Below, piece after piece: positions 47,969 through 58,067 of a stretch of DNA of 64,000 nt (positions within the stretch are counted from its first letter, which is position 1; every line of letters begins with the position of its first letter). Below the pieces are notes generated by a model. That model was not told the DNA's origin, searched no databases, and saw nothing but the letters and a program-made list of their open reading frames with translations. This stretch comes from Diacronema lutheri (Eukaryota > Haptophyta > Pavlovophyceae > Pavlovales > Pavlovaceae). The position numbers were made by a program, and so were the translations under genes. Where the stretch lies: positions 186,001-250,000 of the forward strand of contig JAGTXO010000007.1 in the NCBI GenBank assembly GCA_019448385.1. The letters run 5' to 3'.

Positions 47969-50900
47969 CTACCGCTCAGCCGCCACAACCTCGGCGTAAG
48001 GCGAGCGGCCCGAGGGGCGACAGGCGCCAGCGCGGCCGCGATCGAGCGGCGAGGCGGCCACGCGCGCGCCCGCGCTCGCCATGCCGCTCGACGAGCGGCG
48101 CTCCTCGGCGCGGCGCGCGGCCGCGCTGAACCGCTCGTTGGACGCAACACGCGCGGGCGCGGACGTCTGCTGCTGCGCGGGCGGCGGATGCGCGGCGCCG
48201 CCGAGCGCGTCGCGGAACGACGTGCCGCGCATCTCATTGCTCAGCCCACGGCGCGACGACTCCCACGTCTCGGCCGCCTGGTCGCGGTTGGGCTCGTACG
48301 TTGCGGCCGCATTCAGGATGGTGGAGACCCAGTATTGACGGAGGGGCAGCCCCTGCGCGATGGCGCCCAGCCGCGCGACCATCCGCAGCCGTCGCCGTGC
48401 GATTGAGCGGAGGGAAAGACGCTCGCGCGCGTGCGCGGGCACGACGACGGCCTGCAGGCCGAGGAGCCACGTGATCAGCTCCTGACCGTCGGCAGCGACA
48501 AACTCGACGGGAGACTCGGCGGCCGCGCCCGCGCTCGAGGCCGCCGCGCCGTCCGCCCCGCCGCCCAGCGCGGCGGGCGCGGCGTGCGCGCCCGGCCGGA
48601 GGACGAGCTGGAAATGGAGGAATGGTGCGCGGCTCAGTGCTGGCTGTACGGGGCCCAGCCGGATCGCGATAATGTCCTGCGCGCGGCGAAGAGGCGGCAG
48701 GGGGTGCGACAAATGGGGCGGTGATTGCCGGCCGGCCAGGGGGGAAGGGGGGGGGGGGGGGGGGTGGGAAGTAGGGGCGCGCGGAGAGGCAGGGCCGGAG
48801 CGAGCGAGCGCGCGCGGCGTGGGCGCTCCGCACGCAGCGCGCGCGCGCGGCCAGGCGGCGCGACGCGGGGCGCGCACCTTTGTCAGGATGGCGAGTCGGT
48901 GCGTGCGGTGGAGCGTGTCGACAATTGAAAGCTGCCGCCCGTCCGCGGACAGCTGCACCCACCGCTTGAGCGTCTTGCCCTGCTCGCCACGAGCGTGCGC
49001 GCGCGCGCGCGCGGCGGCGCGCGCGGCGCGACGCGCGGACGCACGGACGCGCGCGTGGGCGGCGCAGCGCGGCGCGCGGGTGCGCGCGCGCCGCAGCCGA
49101 AGCGACGAGCGCGCGAGCGCGCGCGCGCGCGCGCGCGCGGCCACGCGGCCGCGCACCTCCGCGCGGTTGACGAGAGCGAGCGATGCGCCCGCTCGGACGA
49201 GCGTCGCGTAAATGGCGCCACGCGACGGCGTCGCCGCGCCTAGGCCGTGCGCGGCGGCGCGGCGGCGCGCGGCGAGCGCGCGCGCGATGAGCGCGATGAG
49301 CGCGAGCGCGAGCGGGCGAGGGCAGCCGCGAGCGGGCGAGGGCAGCCGCGAGCGGGCGAGGGCAGCCGCGAGCGGGCGAGGGCAGCCGCGAGCGGGCGAG
49401 GGCAGCCGCGAGCGGGCGAGGTCAGCCGCGAGCGGGCGAGGTCAGCCGCGAGCGGGCGAGGGCAGCCGCGAGCGGGCGAGGGCAGCCGCGAGCGGGCGAG
49501 GGCAGCCGCGAGCGGGCGAGGGCAGCCGCGAGCGGGCGAGGGCAGCCGCGAGCGGGCGAGGGCAGCCGCGAGCGGGCGAGGGCAGCCGCGAGCGGGCGAG
49601 GGCAGCCGCGAGCGGGCGAGGGCAGCCGCGAGCGGGCGAGGGCAGCCGCGAGCGGGCGAGGGCAGCCGCGAGCGGGCGAGGGCAGCCGCGAGCGGGCGAG
49701 GGCAGCCGCGAGCGGGCGAGGGCAGCCGCGAGCGGGCGAGGGCAGCCGCGAGCGGGCGCGGGCAGCCGCGAGCGGGCGCGGGCAGCCGCGAGCGGGCGCG
49801 GGCAGCCGCGAGCGGGCGCGGGCAGCCGCGAGCGGGCGCGACGCGCGCACGCGCTCGCGCTCGCACCTTCGCCACCGAGCGATGCGCCGCCGAGCCGCGC
49901 GGAGCGCGGCGTGTCAGCGGGCGAGAGGACAAGATCGCCGCCGCCGCTCGCCATGCGCGCGGCGGCGAGGCCCGCCGAGCGGCGCTCAGCAGAGCCGCCA
50001 CATGCCGCGCCAAGCGACGCGGACGCCGCGCCGGAGAGCGCCTCGTCCGCGTAGCCCACGCGCCGCTGCTCCGACCCGGCGGCGGGCGCGCGCGGCGTCG
50101 CGAGCGCGTGGCGCATCAGCCGTGCGCGTAGCTCATCAATTACGGCGCTTTGCGCGTCAAGTGCCGAGCGCACTGCACTCAACCGTTGCCATGTTGAACG
50201 CTCAAAGCGATCCTGCCGCCCCTCGAGCAACGCCAGCCGCGATGTGAAGCCGCCCTCTGCCATGGCGCTGCTCAGCTCGAGCGCGCCGCCACCACCGCCA
50301 CCACCACCGCCACCACCACCGTCCGCGCCGGGCTGCGCGGGCGATCCCGGCCCGCCCGGTTTCGTCGAGAGCTTGCGCATCTGCCTGCCGAGGGAGCCCT
50401 CGAGCTGTGCGAGGTGCGCGAGCAACGCCTCCTGCTGCGCGCCAATGTACGCCTGCATCGCGTCGAGCTTTGCCTCGAGGTCGGCCACGCGCCCGTCCAC
50501 CACTCCGTCGTCCACGCCCGCGTACGCGGCGGACGCGCCGTTGGCGCGGCCGCGCACGCCCACGCCGTGCTCCATCTCGAGCGCGTCGACACGCCCGAGC
50601 AACGCGGCGTGCGCGTCGGCGAGCTCGGCGTGCGCGCGAGCGAGGAGAGGGCGGCCGGTGAGCGCAAACGCAGCCGACGGCGAGCCACCGCCACCGCCGC
50701 CATTCGCGCCGCCACCGACTTCAGCCCATGCGTCGAGCGTGCTGCCAATCTCGAGGCGCCGCTCGACGAGCTCGACGCGGTGGAGGAGTGAGTCGACCAT
50801 CCGGCCGATGGCGGCGGCGGAGACATGCGTCACGCCCGCCGCGCCACCCACGCCGCCGTCGCCGCCGGCCGCGACGCTGCCCGGCACGGGCCGGCCCGCG

Positions 50901-53817
50901 GCGGCGAGCGCGCGCTCGGCGCGCTGCCGCGCGCTGAGCACCGGCGGCGTGCGCGCACCGCCGCCGCCACCGCCACCGCCACCGCCACCGCCACCGCCAC
51001 CGCCGCCGCCACCGCCGCCGTCGCGCTGCTCAACCATGTCGAAGGGCGCGCGCGCGCGGCTTGCGCTGCCCGCAACGGCGTCCTCGGCGGACGCGGCGCG
51101 GCGCTCGGCGGCGCGCGCGGTCGTCAGCGCAAGGGAGCTTGCGCGTCCGACCTCGTCGAGGCTCGCGTCGAGGCGCGCGACCGCGAGCTCGAGGTCGTCG
51201 CGCAGCGCGGCGATCGCGCGGCGCGACACGTCGCCGCTCGCGGCGGCGGCGGCGGGCGCGAGCGCGAGCGCGCGCGCGCCGCACGTGTGCGCGCCCGGCG
51301 CCGACGCCGCGTTGGTGCTGCGCCCCATTTGAAACGCGCGCGCGTCGATGTCGCTGCCGTGTGCGCGCATCAGCTCGAGCGTCGACTCGAGCACGCCGAG
51401 CCGCTCGGCGAGCGCGCGGACGGCGCGCTGCTCGCCGCCACTCACGCCGCCGTTCACGCCGCCACCCGCGCGCTGCGCAAACGGCTCGACGAAGGGCTCA
51501 ACGAAGGGCTCGACGAAGGGCTCGACATGCGCGCCGCCGCCGCCCGCCGCGCCGCGCAGCGCAAGGCTCGCCGCGAGCCCCGCGACTGTGCCCTCGAGCG
51601 AGACAACGCGCGCGCTCAGCAGTTCGAACCGACCGCCCGCGCCGCCGCCACCGCCGCCATGCTGCTGCGTGAGCTGCGCGTCGCGCCGCTCGAGCGCGCC
51701 TATCGCCCGGCGCGCGCCGCTCACCTCCGTCGCGAGGGCGCGCACCTCAGCGAGCAACCCGCCCTCCGTCTCGGCGAGCGCGAGGCGAAGCTCGTCCACG
51801 CCGACGGCGGCGCCGCGCGCGTGCGCGCCGAGCCGCTCCTCGAGCGCCGACAGCTGCGCCGCGTTCGCCGCGTTCGCCTCCACCGCCACGTCACGCTGCT
51901 GCGCGATGCGGTCCGCGGCCTCGGCCAACTCGGCGGCGTGCTCCGCCGCCGCGACCTCAAGGCGGTCGGCGCGATTGACGCAGACGTCAAGCGCGCGCTC
52001 GGCGGCGTCCGCGCGGCGCTCGGCGGCGGTGCGCGCGCCCTCGAGCGCCGCGATGCGCGCGCTCAGCGCCTGCCGCTCGTCGCGCGCCGCGCTCGCGGCC
52101 TGCGCCGCCGCGGCCTGCGCCGCTTGCGCGTCGACGCGCGCCTCGTGCGCGGCGCGCTCGAGGGCGCCGAGCCTCCGCTCCAACTGCATCGCCTGCCCGA
52201 TGCGCTCGTTGGCCTCGCGGCCGAGCGCGTCGTCCGTCGCGAGCGCGCGCTCGTCGATGAGCGCCGAGCAGCGCTCGAGGCCCGCCGCCGCCGTGCGCGC
52301 CGCGCGCTCCTCCGCGTCGGCGAGCTGCCGGCCCATGGCACTCGCGCCGCGCTCGAGGCGCGCGATTGCCGCGCCGAGCTCGCGCTGGCCGTTGGCCGTG
52401 CGCGTGGCCGCGTCGACGGCGGCAGCGCAGCGCGCGGCGAGGTCGGCGTGCGACGAGGCGATCTGCGCGCCCATCGCCTCGAGCTGCATCGTCGCGAACT
52501 GGAGGGACGCCCAGTCCTCGTTGCTCAGGTCGGGCGACTCCTTGGGACCACCGAGCGCCATGCGCACGGTCGACATCTGCTGGCGCAAGAAGCCGAGCTC
52601 GCGCGCGTGCGCGTCGAGCGTCTGCGCCGAGCGCTCGCGCGTCTCGCCGAGCTCGCGCGAGACGCCGGAGACGACCTGCAGCGCCGAGAGCACGTGCGAC
52701 GTGAGCACGGAGAGCTCGGCGGCGGTCGCGGCCGCGGACGCGCCGTTCCCGCGGCCGTTCGCGCCGCCCTTCCCGCCGCTGCTCATGCCGCTGCCCGTGC
52801 CGCCCTGGCAGCCGTCCGTGCCGATGCCGGCGCCGACGCCGGCGCCGGCCGTCGGCGGCGGCACGGCGGCGCGCGGTGCGCGGTGCGCGCCGTCGCTCGC
52901 GCCCGCCGCGGCCGTCATGGCGGTCACGGCCGAGTCGGGCGCGATGCTCTTGGTGCCGCCGGCCGTGCGCCCAGCGAACGGCTGCGCGAGGGGCGTCGCC
53001 ATACCGCCCGCGGCTGGCAATGGGAGCGGCAGGTCAACAAGCGCGTGCATCTGCTGCATCTGCAGCTGCATCTGCGCCGTCATCGGCTGGCCCTGCTGCC
53101 CCTGACGAGGCGGCTCCGACGCGCGCGCACCCGCCGCGAGCCGCGCGCGCGCGCCGCCGCACCCGGCCATACCGCCGCCGCACCCGGCCATGCCGCCGCC
53201 GCACCCGGCCATGCCGCCGCCGCACCCGGCCATGCCGCCGCCGCACCCGGCCATGCCGCCGCCGCACCCAGCCATGCCGCTCGCCGCGGCGATGCCGCCC
53301 TCGGTCAGATACCGCACCCCGTCGACGCCGTAGCCGCCGCCGCTCGCGGCCGGCGCGCTCCCGCCGTCGCCGCCGTCCCCGCGCACCGCGCTGCGCGCAT
53401 CAGCACCAGCCCGGTCGGCGTAACCGCCGTCCAGCCCGTACCGCTCGGGCGACGGGAGCGGCGGAAGCGCGCCAGGCGTGAGCGCGCCCGCGGGCTGCGG
53501 GGCGGGCGCGCGCGCGAGCCCGGCCAGGGGTACAGGCGGCGCGCGGCCGCGACCGAGCGCGGCAGCAGCCGCGCGGTACCGCGGGTGCTGCAGTGCGTGC
53601 TCGACGGCGAGCGGGCTGACGGCGCGCGCGTGCTCGAGCTGCGGCTGAGGGTGCGGCTGCGTGCACGCGGGCAACGGCGGCAACGGCTGCGGCGGCGCAT
53701 CGTACGGCGCGCGGCCGCTGCCCGCTCGCATCGACGGCGGCGGCGGCTCGGCGGCACTCGACTGCGCCGGGAGGAGGCCGCGTCGAAGGATTTGGGCGGC
53801 CGCGCCGGCGTTCGCGG

Positions 53818-53849
<32 letters not shown>

Positions 53850-55031
53850 GACTGCGGCTGCGGCTGCGGCTGCGGCTGCGACTGCGGCTGCTGCGGCGGC
53901 GCAACCGCCCGCGCCTCGGCCTCGTCGCCACCGTCGAGCGGCTCGCGCGAGCGCGCGCTCTGCGCGCTCAGCGGTACGGTGGCGTGCGCGCGCTCTGCGG
54001 TGGCGTGCGCGGCAGCGCCGCCGCCCGGCGGCGCAGCCCCACCAGGCGGCGGCACGCCGCCGTACGACTCGAGCAGCTGCGCCGTGTTCACCGCGCCCGC
54101 GTGCACCGCCACGTCGTAGGGCGTGAGCCCCGATGTGTCGAGCGCGCCAACGTCCGCGCTATGGCGGAGGAGGAGCAGCAGCACGCCGGGCAGCGAGCGG
54201 CCGGCGGCGATGTGCAGGGCGGTCGTGCCGTGGGCCGAGCGCATCTCGAGCAGCTCTGCGCGCGCGTCGAGCGCGAGCAGCGTGCGGACCACGTCGAGCT
54301 GGCCGTAGAGCGTGGCGAGGTGCAGCGGCGTCCAGCGATGCCGGTGGGTGGCGCACACGAGGGACGCGCCCGCGTCGTGGAGCGCGCGAACGATCTCGAC
54401 GTGGCCCTGGACACACGCCATCGCAAGCGCTGTCGCGCCTGACGCGTGCTCCGCGTTCACCTGCACCCGGTCGTCGCTCATGAGCAGCCGCGCGATCTGC
54501 GCGGCGCGGCGGCCGCGGCGCGGATGACGAGCGCCGTGCGGCGCGGTGCGTCGCCGGGAGGGGTGAGCGCGGCGGGTGCGGACGCGCGGCGCATGCGTCG
54601 CGTACGTGCACTCCGCTCAAACCGCGCGCGCACGTGCGCGCGCGGCCGGCGGGGCGCCGCCGGGCGGGCGGCAGGCGCGGATACGCCGACACGCGCTGCT
54701 CCCGACGCGCGCCGGTGACGAGCGCGCGCGCGCGCGGCGCGCGTACGGCGAGGTGACCGCCACGGCAGGCCCACATCAGCGGCGTGAAACCGTTCGGCCC
54801 CAAGAGCTGCGGGCTCGCGCCGTGCGCGACCAGCTCGGCCACGACCTCCGCGTGGCCGCGCTCGCACGCGAGGTCGAGCGCGCGCCAGCCCTCCTCCGTC
54901 ACCGCATCCTCGACGAGCCGGCTCGCGCGCTCGCCCTCGGCGGCAAGGATTGCGCGCACGGTGGCCAGCTCGCCCTCCTGCGCCGCGAGAAGCAAATTGG
55001 CGCCCGCGTCGTCCGCCTCCACGTCCCCCAT
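47969..55031 (-). CDS. giant ankyrin-repeat, coiled-coil, PH-domain protein
   Basis: Five exons with consistent phases: 55031-54747, 54496-49867, 49239-49157, 48979-48878 and 48676-47969; 1,935 residues. The N-terminus has about six ankyrin repeats (LLLAAQEGELATVRAILAAE, GWRALDLACERGHAEVVAEL, TPLMWACRGGHLA/IARLLM, ALAMACVQGHVEIVRALHDA, TPLHLATLYGQLDVVRTLLA, TALHIAAGRSLPGVLLLLL). A Gln/Pro/Gly-rich linker follows, with a poly-Gln run and six GCGGGMA repeats, then about 600 residues of Ala-rich coiled coil. The last exons build a PH-like domain (LVRAGASLALVNRAE/GKTLKRWVQLSADGRQLSI, DIIAIRLGPVQ, FVAADGQELITWLLGLQAVV). Likely a membrane- or cytoskeleton-associated scaffold. Intron 2 holds a 20-bp minisatellite that could be misread as coding sequence. 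Confidence 0.85.
48739..48764. repeat. G-rich (C-rich in the transcript) tract in an intron of the ankyrin-PH gene
   Basis: A nearly pure G run on the plus strand lies in the 201-nt intron 48677-48877, about 65 bp from its 3' splice site. Confidence 0.8.
49311..49840. repeat. 20-bp minisatellite, about 26 copies
   Basis: Perfect or near-perfect tandem array with a 20-bp period (unit GGCAGCCGCGAGCGGGCGAG), filling most of the 627-nt intron 49240-49866 of the ankyrin-PH gene. Two adjacent units have GTCAGCC, and the last five end in GCGCG, a block typical of recent local amplification. It is stop-free in several frames. Confidence 0.98.
53160..53285 (-). repeat. coding 21-bp repeat, six copies (GCGGGMA)
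   Basis: Six tandem 21-bp units within the ankyrin-PH exon encode Gly-Cys-Gly-Gly-Gly-Met-Ala in frame. Being a multiple of three, copy number may vary without frameshift. Confidence 0.9.
53818..53886 (-). repeat. coding CTG/CAG-type tract (poly-Gln and Gln-Pro)
   Basis: A trinucleotide-rich tract in the ankyrin-PH gene coding about ten Gln followed by alternating Gln-Pro and Gln-Ser dipeptides; probable unstable microsatellite in a disordered linker. Confidence 0.85.
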
Positions 55032-55224
55032 CGGCGCGGCCCTTCGGCAAACGTCCTCGCCCTCGGCCAACCACCGGTCGTGCTGACAGCGAGCGGCAAG
55101 AGCCAAGAGCCCTTTTTCGTCCAAGGCACGCGGGCCTTCCGCAAGGCGGGCCTTTCCGCGTTCCCTTGTCGCACGCGCGTGAGAAGCCCCGGGCGCGCGC
55201 TGCGCGCTCGCGAGGCGGCAAGGG

Positions 55225-57925
55225 ATGCTTGTGTTGCTCATGCTGCGCTTCGTCGGCTGCGCGGCCGCGCGCGGGCGGCTGCCCGTGCGCGGCGCGGGCG
55301 TGCACGTGCGCGCGGGCAGCGGCGGCTCGCACGCGCCGCGCGCGGGACCAGACGGGCCGCTCGCTCCGCCGCCCGCGCCTGCCGGCCGGGCGTACCTGCC
55401 CTTCCAGCTCGAGGCAATCGACTTCATCCTCTCTCGCAGGCGCGTGATCGTTGCTGACGAGATGGGCCTCGGGAAGACGGTGACGGCGATCGGCGCGATG
55501 AACGCACTCGCGCACGCCTCGTTGCTGCGCAAGGTGCTCGTCATCTGCCCAAAGTCGCTGGTGCTCACGTGGGAGGCCGAGCTGAAGCGCTGGCTCGTCC
55601 GCCCGACCCAGATTCTCGTCGGCTTGCCGCGTGTCGACGACCCACCCGATCTGGACGAGAGCGCAGTCGTGATCCTCAACTACGAGATGGTTCCAAAGCA
55701 CAAGCCGCAGCTCTGCGCCGTCGAGTGGGACATGCTCGTGTGCGACGAGGCGCACCTGCTCAAGAACCCAAAGACGCTCCGCACCACCGCCGTTCTCGGC
55801 CAGCTCATCCCGGACGGGCGCAAGCAGCCCGTCTACCCGTTGCCACCATCCGAACGGCCAATCAACCCGCCGTACAAGCTCTTCCTCACGGGCTCGCCGT
55901 TACTGAATCGGCCGATCGAGCTCTTCCCGCTCATCGCGGCCGTCGACCCGCACGGCGAGTGCGTGCCCGCCGTGCTCTCGTACAAGACCTTCGCGCAGCG
56001 CTACTGTGACGCGCACCTCGTGCCCATCCCGGGCCAGCGCGCGATGCGCTGGGACATCACGGGCTCGTCCAACGAGCACGAGCTTCGCCAGCTGCTCAGC
56101 GCGCTGATGCTCCGCCGGCTCAAGGCGGACGTGCTCACGTCCCTGCCGCCAAAGCTCTTCCAGCTCCTCCCGCTCGAGTCGAAGGCCGTGCGCGCCGCCG
56201 AGGACAAGGCCCTCCTCGCCATTCTCGACAGCGCCAGCGCCGAGTTTGCCGGCGCGGCCGGCCTCGCCGACGACGACGGCGACGCGCCACGTGCCGCGGC
56301 TGCAGCGGGCGCGCCGCGCACGGGCGCGGCCGGCGGCGCGACCGGCGCCGCACGCGACGCCGACGAGGGCGCGTCGGGCGAGACGGCCGCGCTTACGTCG
56401 CTTTCGTGGCTCGGCCTGGCGCGCGCGATGAACGTGCGCTCGGAGGCGCTGCGACAGGCCACGTCGTCGCTGCCCAGCACGCGGCTGATCCCGGCGAAGG
56501 CGCTCTCGCGCATCATGACCGCGCGGCGTGAGACGGCGCTCGCAAAGGTCGACGCCGCGCTTGAGCACATCCGCACGATCATTGACGCCGACACGGACGC
56601 GGGCGCGGGCGCAACCGGGGCGCAGCCCGACGGCACGAATGGCGCGCCGGCCGCGCCGCGCAAGCTCGTCGTCTTCGCGCACCACACGGAGGTGATTGGG
56701 AAGCTCCTTGACGGCCTCGGCGAGCGCGCGGTGTCGCTCACCGGCGCCGACTCGACCGACGCGCGCGCCCGCGCCGTCTCGCGCTTCCAGACGGATCCCG
56801 GTGTGCAGGTCTTTGTCGGCTCCATACTGGCGGCGGGTGTGGGCGTCACGCTCACCGCGGCGTCGCACGTGCTCTTCGTCGAGCTCGACTGGAGCCCGGC
56901 GCACATGGCGCAGGCGGAGGATCGGTGAGCGGCAGCGTATCACGGTGGATGCGCGCCCCACTGCCGCAGCGCCATCGCGCCGTCGCGCGCGCCCATCTGC
57001 CGACCTGCCGGCCTGCGCCTCCGCTGCGCGCAGGTGCCACCGCATCGGGCAGCGCTCATGTGTTCTCGTCACGTACCTCGTCTTCCGAGGCACGCTCGAC
57101 GAGCGGCTCGCGCAGATGCTCATCGAGAAGCAGGCGACCATCGATCGGATCGTGCCCGCCTCCGTGCCCGCCGCGACGCCCGCCACCGCGGCGCTGCAGA
57201 CTGGTGCGCGCACCAAGGCGATGGGGTCGCCGCGGCTCGAGGCGCGCGTGGGCGGCATGGGCGAATCAGCTGCGCTGCGAGCCGATGCCGCAGCCGACGC
57301 CGCGGCGCAAACGGCGGCGCAGCATGGCGGCGCTGCTGCGAGCGGATCGGTCGGTGCGCAGCTGGCCATGGCGAGCGATGCGGGCGGCAACGCGCTCGGC
57401 TCGCCCGTGCTCGTCGACGAGCTAGCATCCAACGTGGCCGAAACGGCCGCTGCCGGCGCAGGCGCTGGCGACGCGGAAGCGCCCGCGCCGGCCGCGCCTC
57501 CCGCGCGCAAACGATCCGCGCGCGCGAGCAAGGCTGCGGCGCAGCAGTTCACGAGCGCGGCCGACGCGCAAGACGAGCACAGCACGGGCACCAGGCCGGC
57601 GCGCTCGGCGGCGGAGAGCCCGGCGCGCAGCGCCAAGGACGCGCAGCCAACGGCCGACGCATCGAGCGCGCCCGTGCGCGTGCGCGGCCGCCCGCGCGGC
57701 CCGGCCGCTGCCGCCGGCGCGAGCGCGACGAGTGCTGCGGGTGCTACGGCGGGGTCGACGATCAAGACCGAGCTCGTGGCGAGCGAGCAACCTTTGCACG
57801 CGGAGGCGTGGGCCGACGTGCACAAGCTGCTGACTGACGCCGACGACGACGAGCTCGCGCCGAGCGCGCAGCTGCGCCCGCCGTCCGCATCCGTCCGGCG
57901 GAGGGGCAAGGCGGAGAGCAGGTGA
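55225..57925 (+). CDS. SNF2-family ATPase, SMARCAL1/ZRANB3-like
   Basis: Two exons, 55225-56924 and 57034-57925, 109-nt intron splitting an Arg codon; 863 residues. Helicase motifs: the Q-like LPFQLEAIDFILSRR, motif I DEMGLGKT (residues 78-85), Ia VLVICPKSLVLTWEAEL, II CDEAHLLKN, III LTGSPLLNRPIELF, then RRLKADVLTSLPPK, and in the second RecA lobe KLVVFAHHTEV, SLTGADSTDARARAVSRFQT, ILAAGVGVTLTAASHVLFVE and, across the intron, QAEDR/CHRIGQ. The order and short linker pattern match distant SMARCAL1-type annealing helicases that remodel stalled forks. A low-complexity insert lies between the lobes. The C-terminal 270 residues are disordered. The N-terminus (MLVLLMLRFVGCAAARGRLP) looks like a signal or organelle leader, which is unusual; there is no RPA-binding or HARP motif that I can see. 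Confidence 0.92.
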
Positions 57926-58067
57926 GAATGAAGCGCCGGTTGCAGCTGCCTTCCTTGCCTTGCCGGACCGTCCGGCTTTGTGAAGTCGCACGCAGCGCAC
58001 AGTCGCGCGTTGCGGCTGCATCCCTCCCATGCTGTTCGCCTTGTCAGCACACGCTCGATGTCAGAAG

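Noticed and set aside
49247-50131. Long plus- and minus-strand open frames of repetitive Arg/Ala/Glu/Gly peptides
   Set aside because: They arise because the 20-bp repeat lacks stop codons; flanking exons of the ankyrin-PH gene splice over the array in perfect phase.
50825-54442. 1,205-codon plus-strand frame opposite the ankyrin-PH gene
   Set aside because: Arg/His-rich shadow; the minus frame carries clear ankyrin repeats and coiled-coil heptads.
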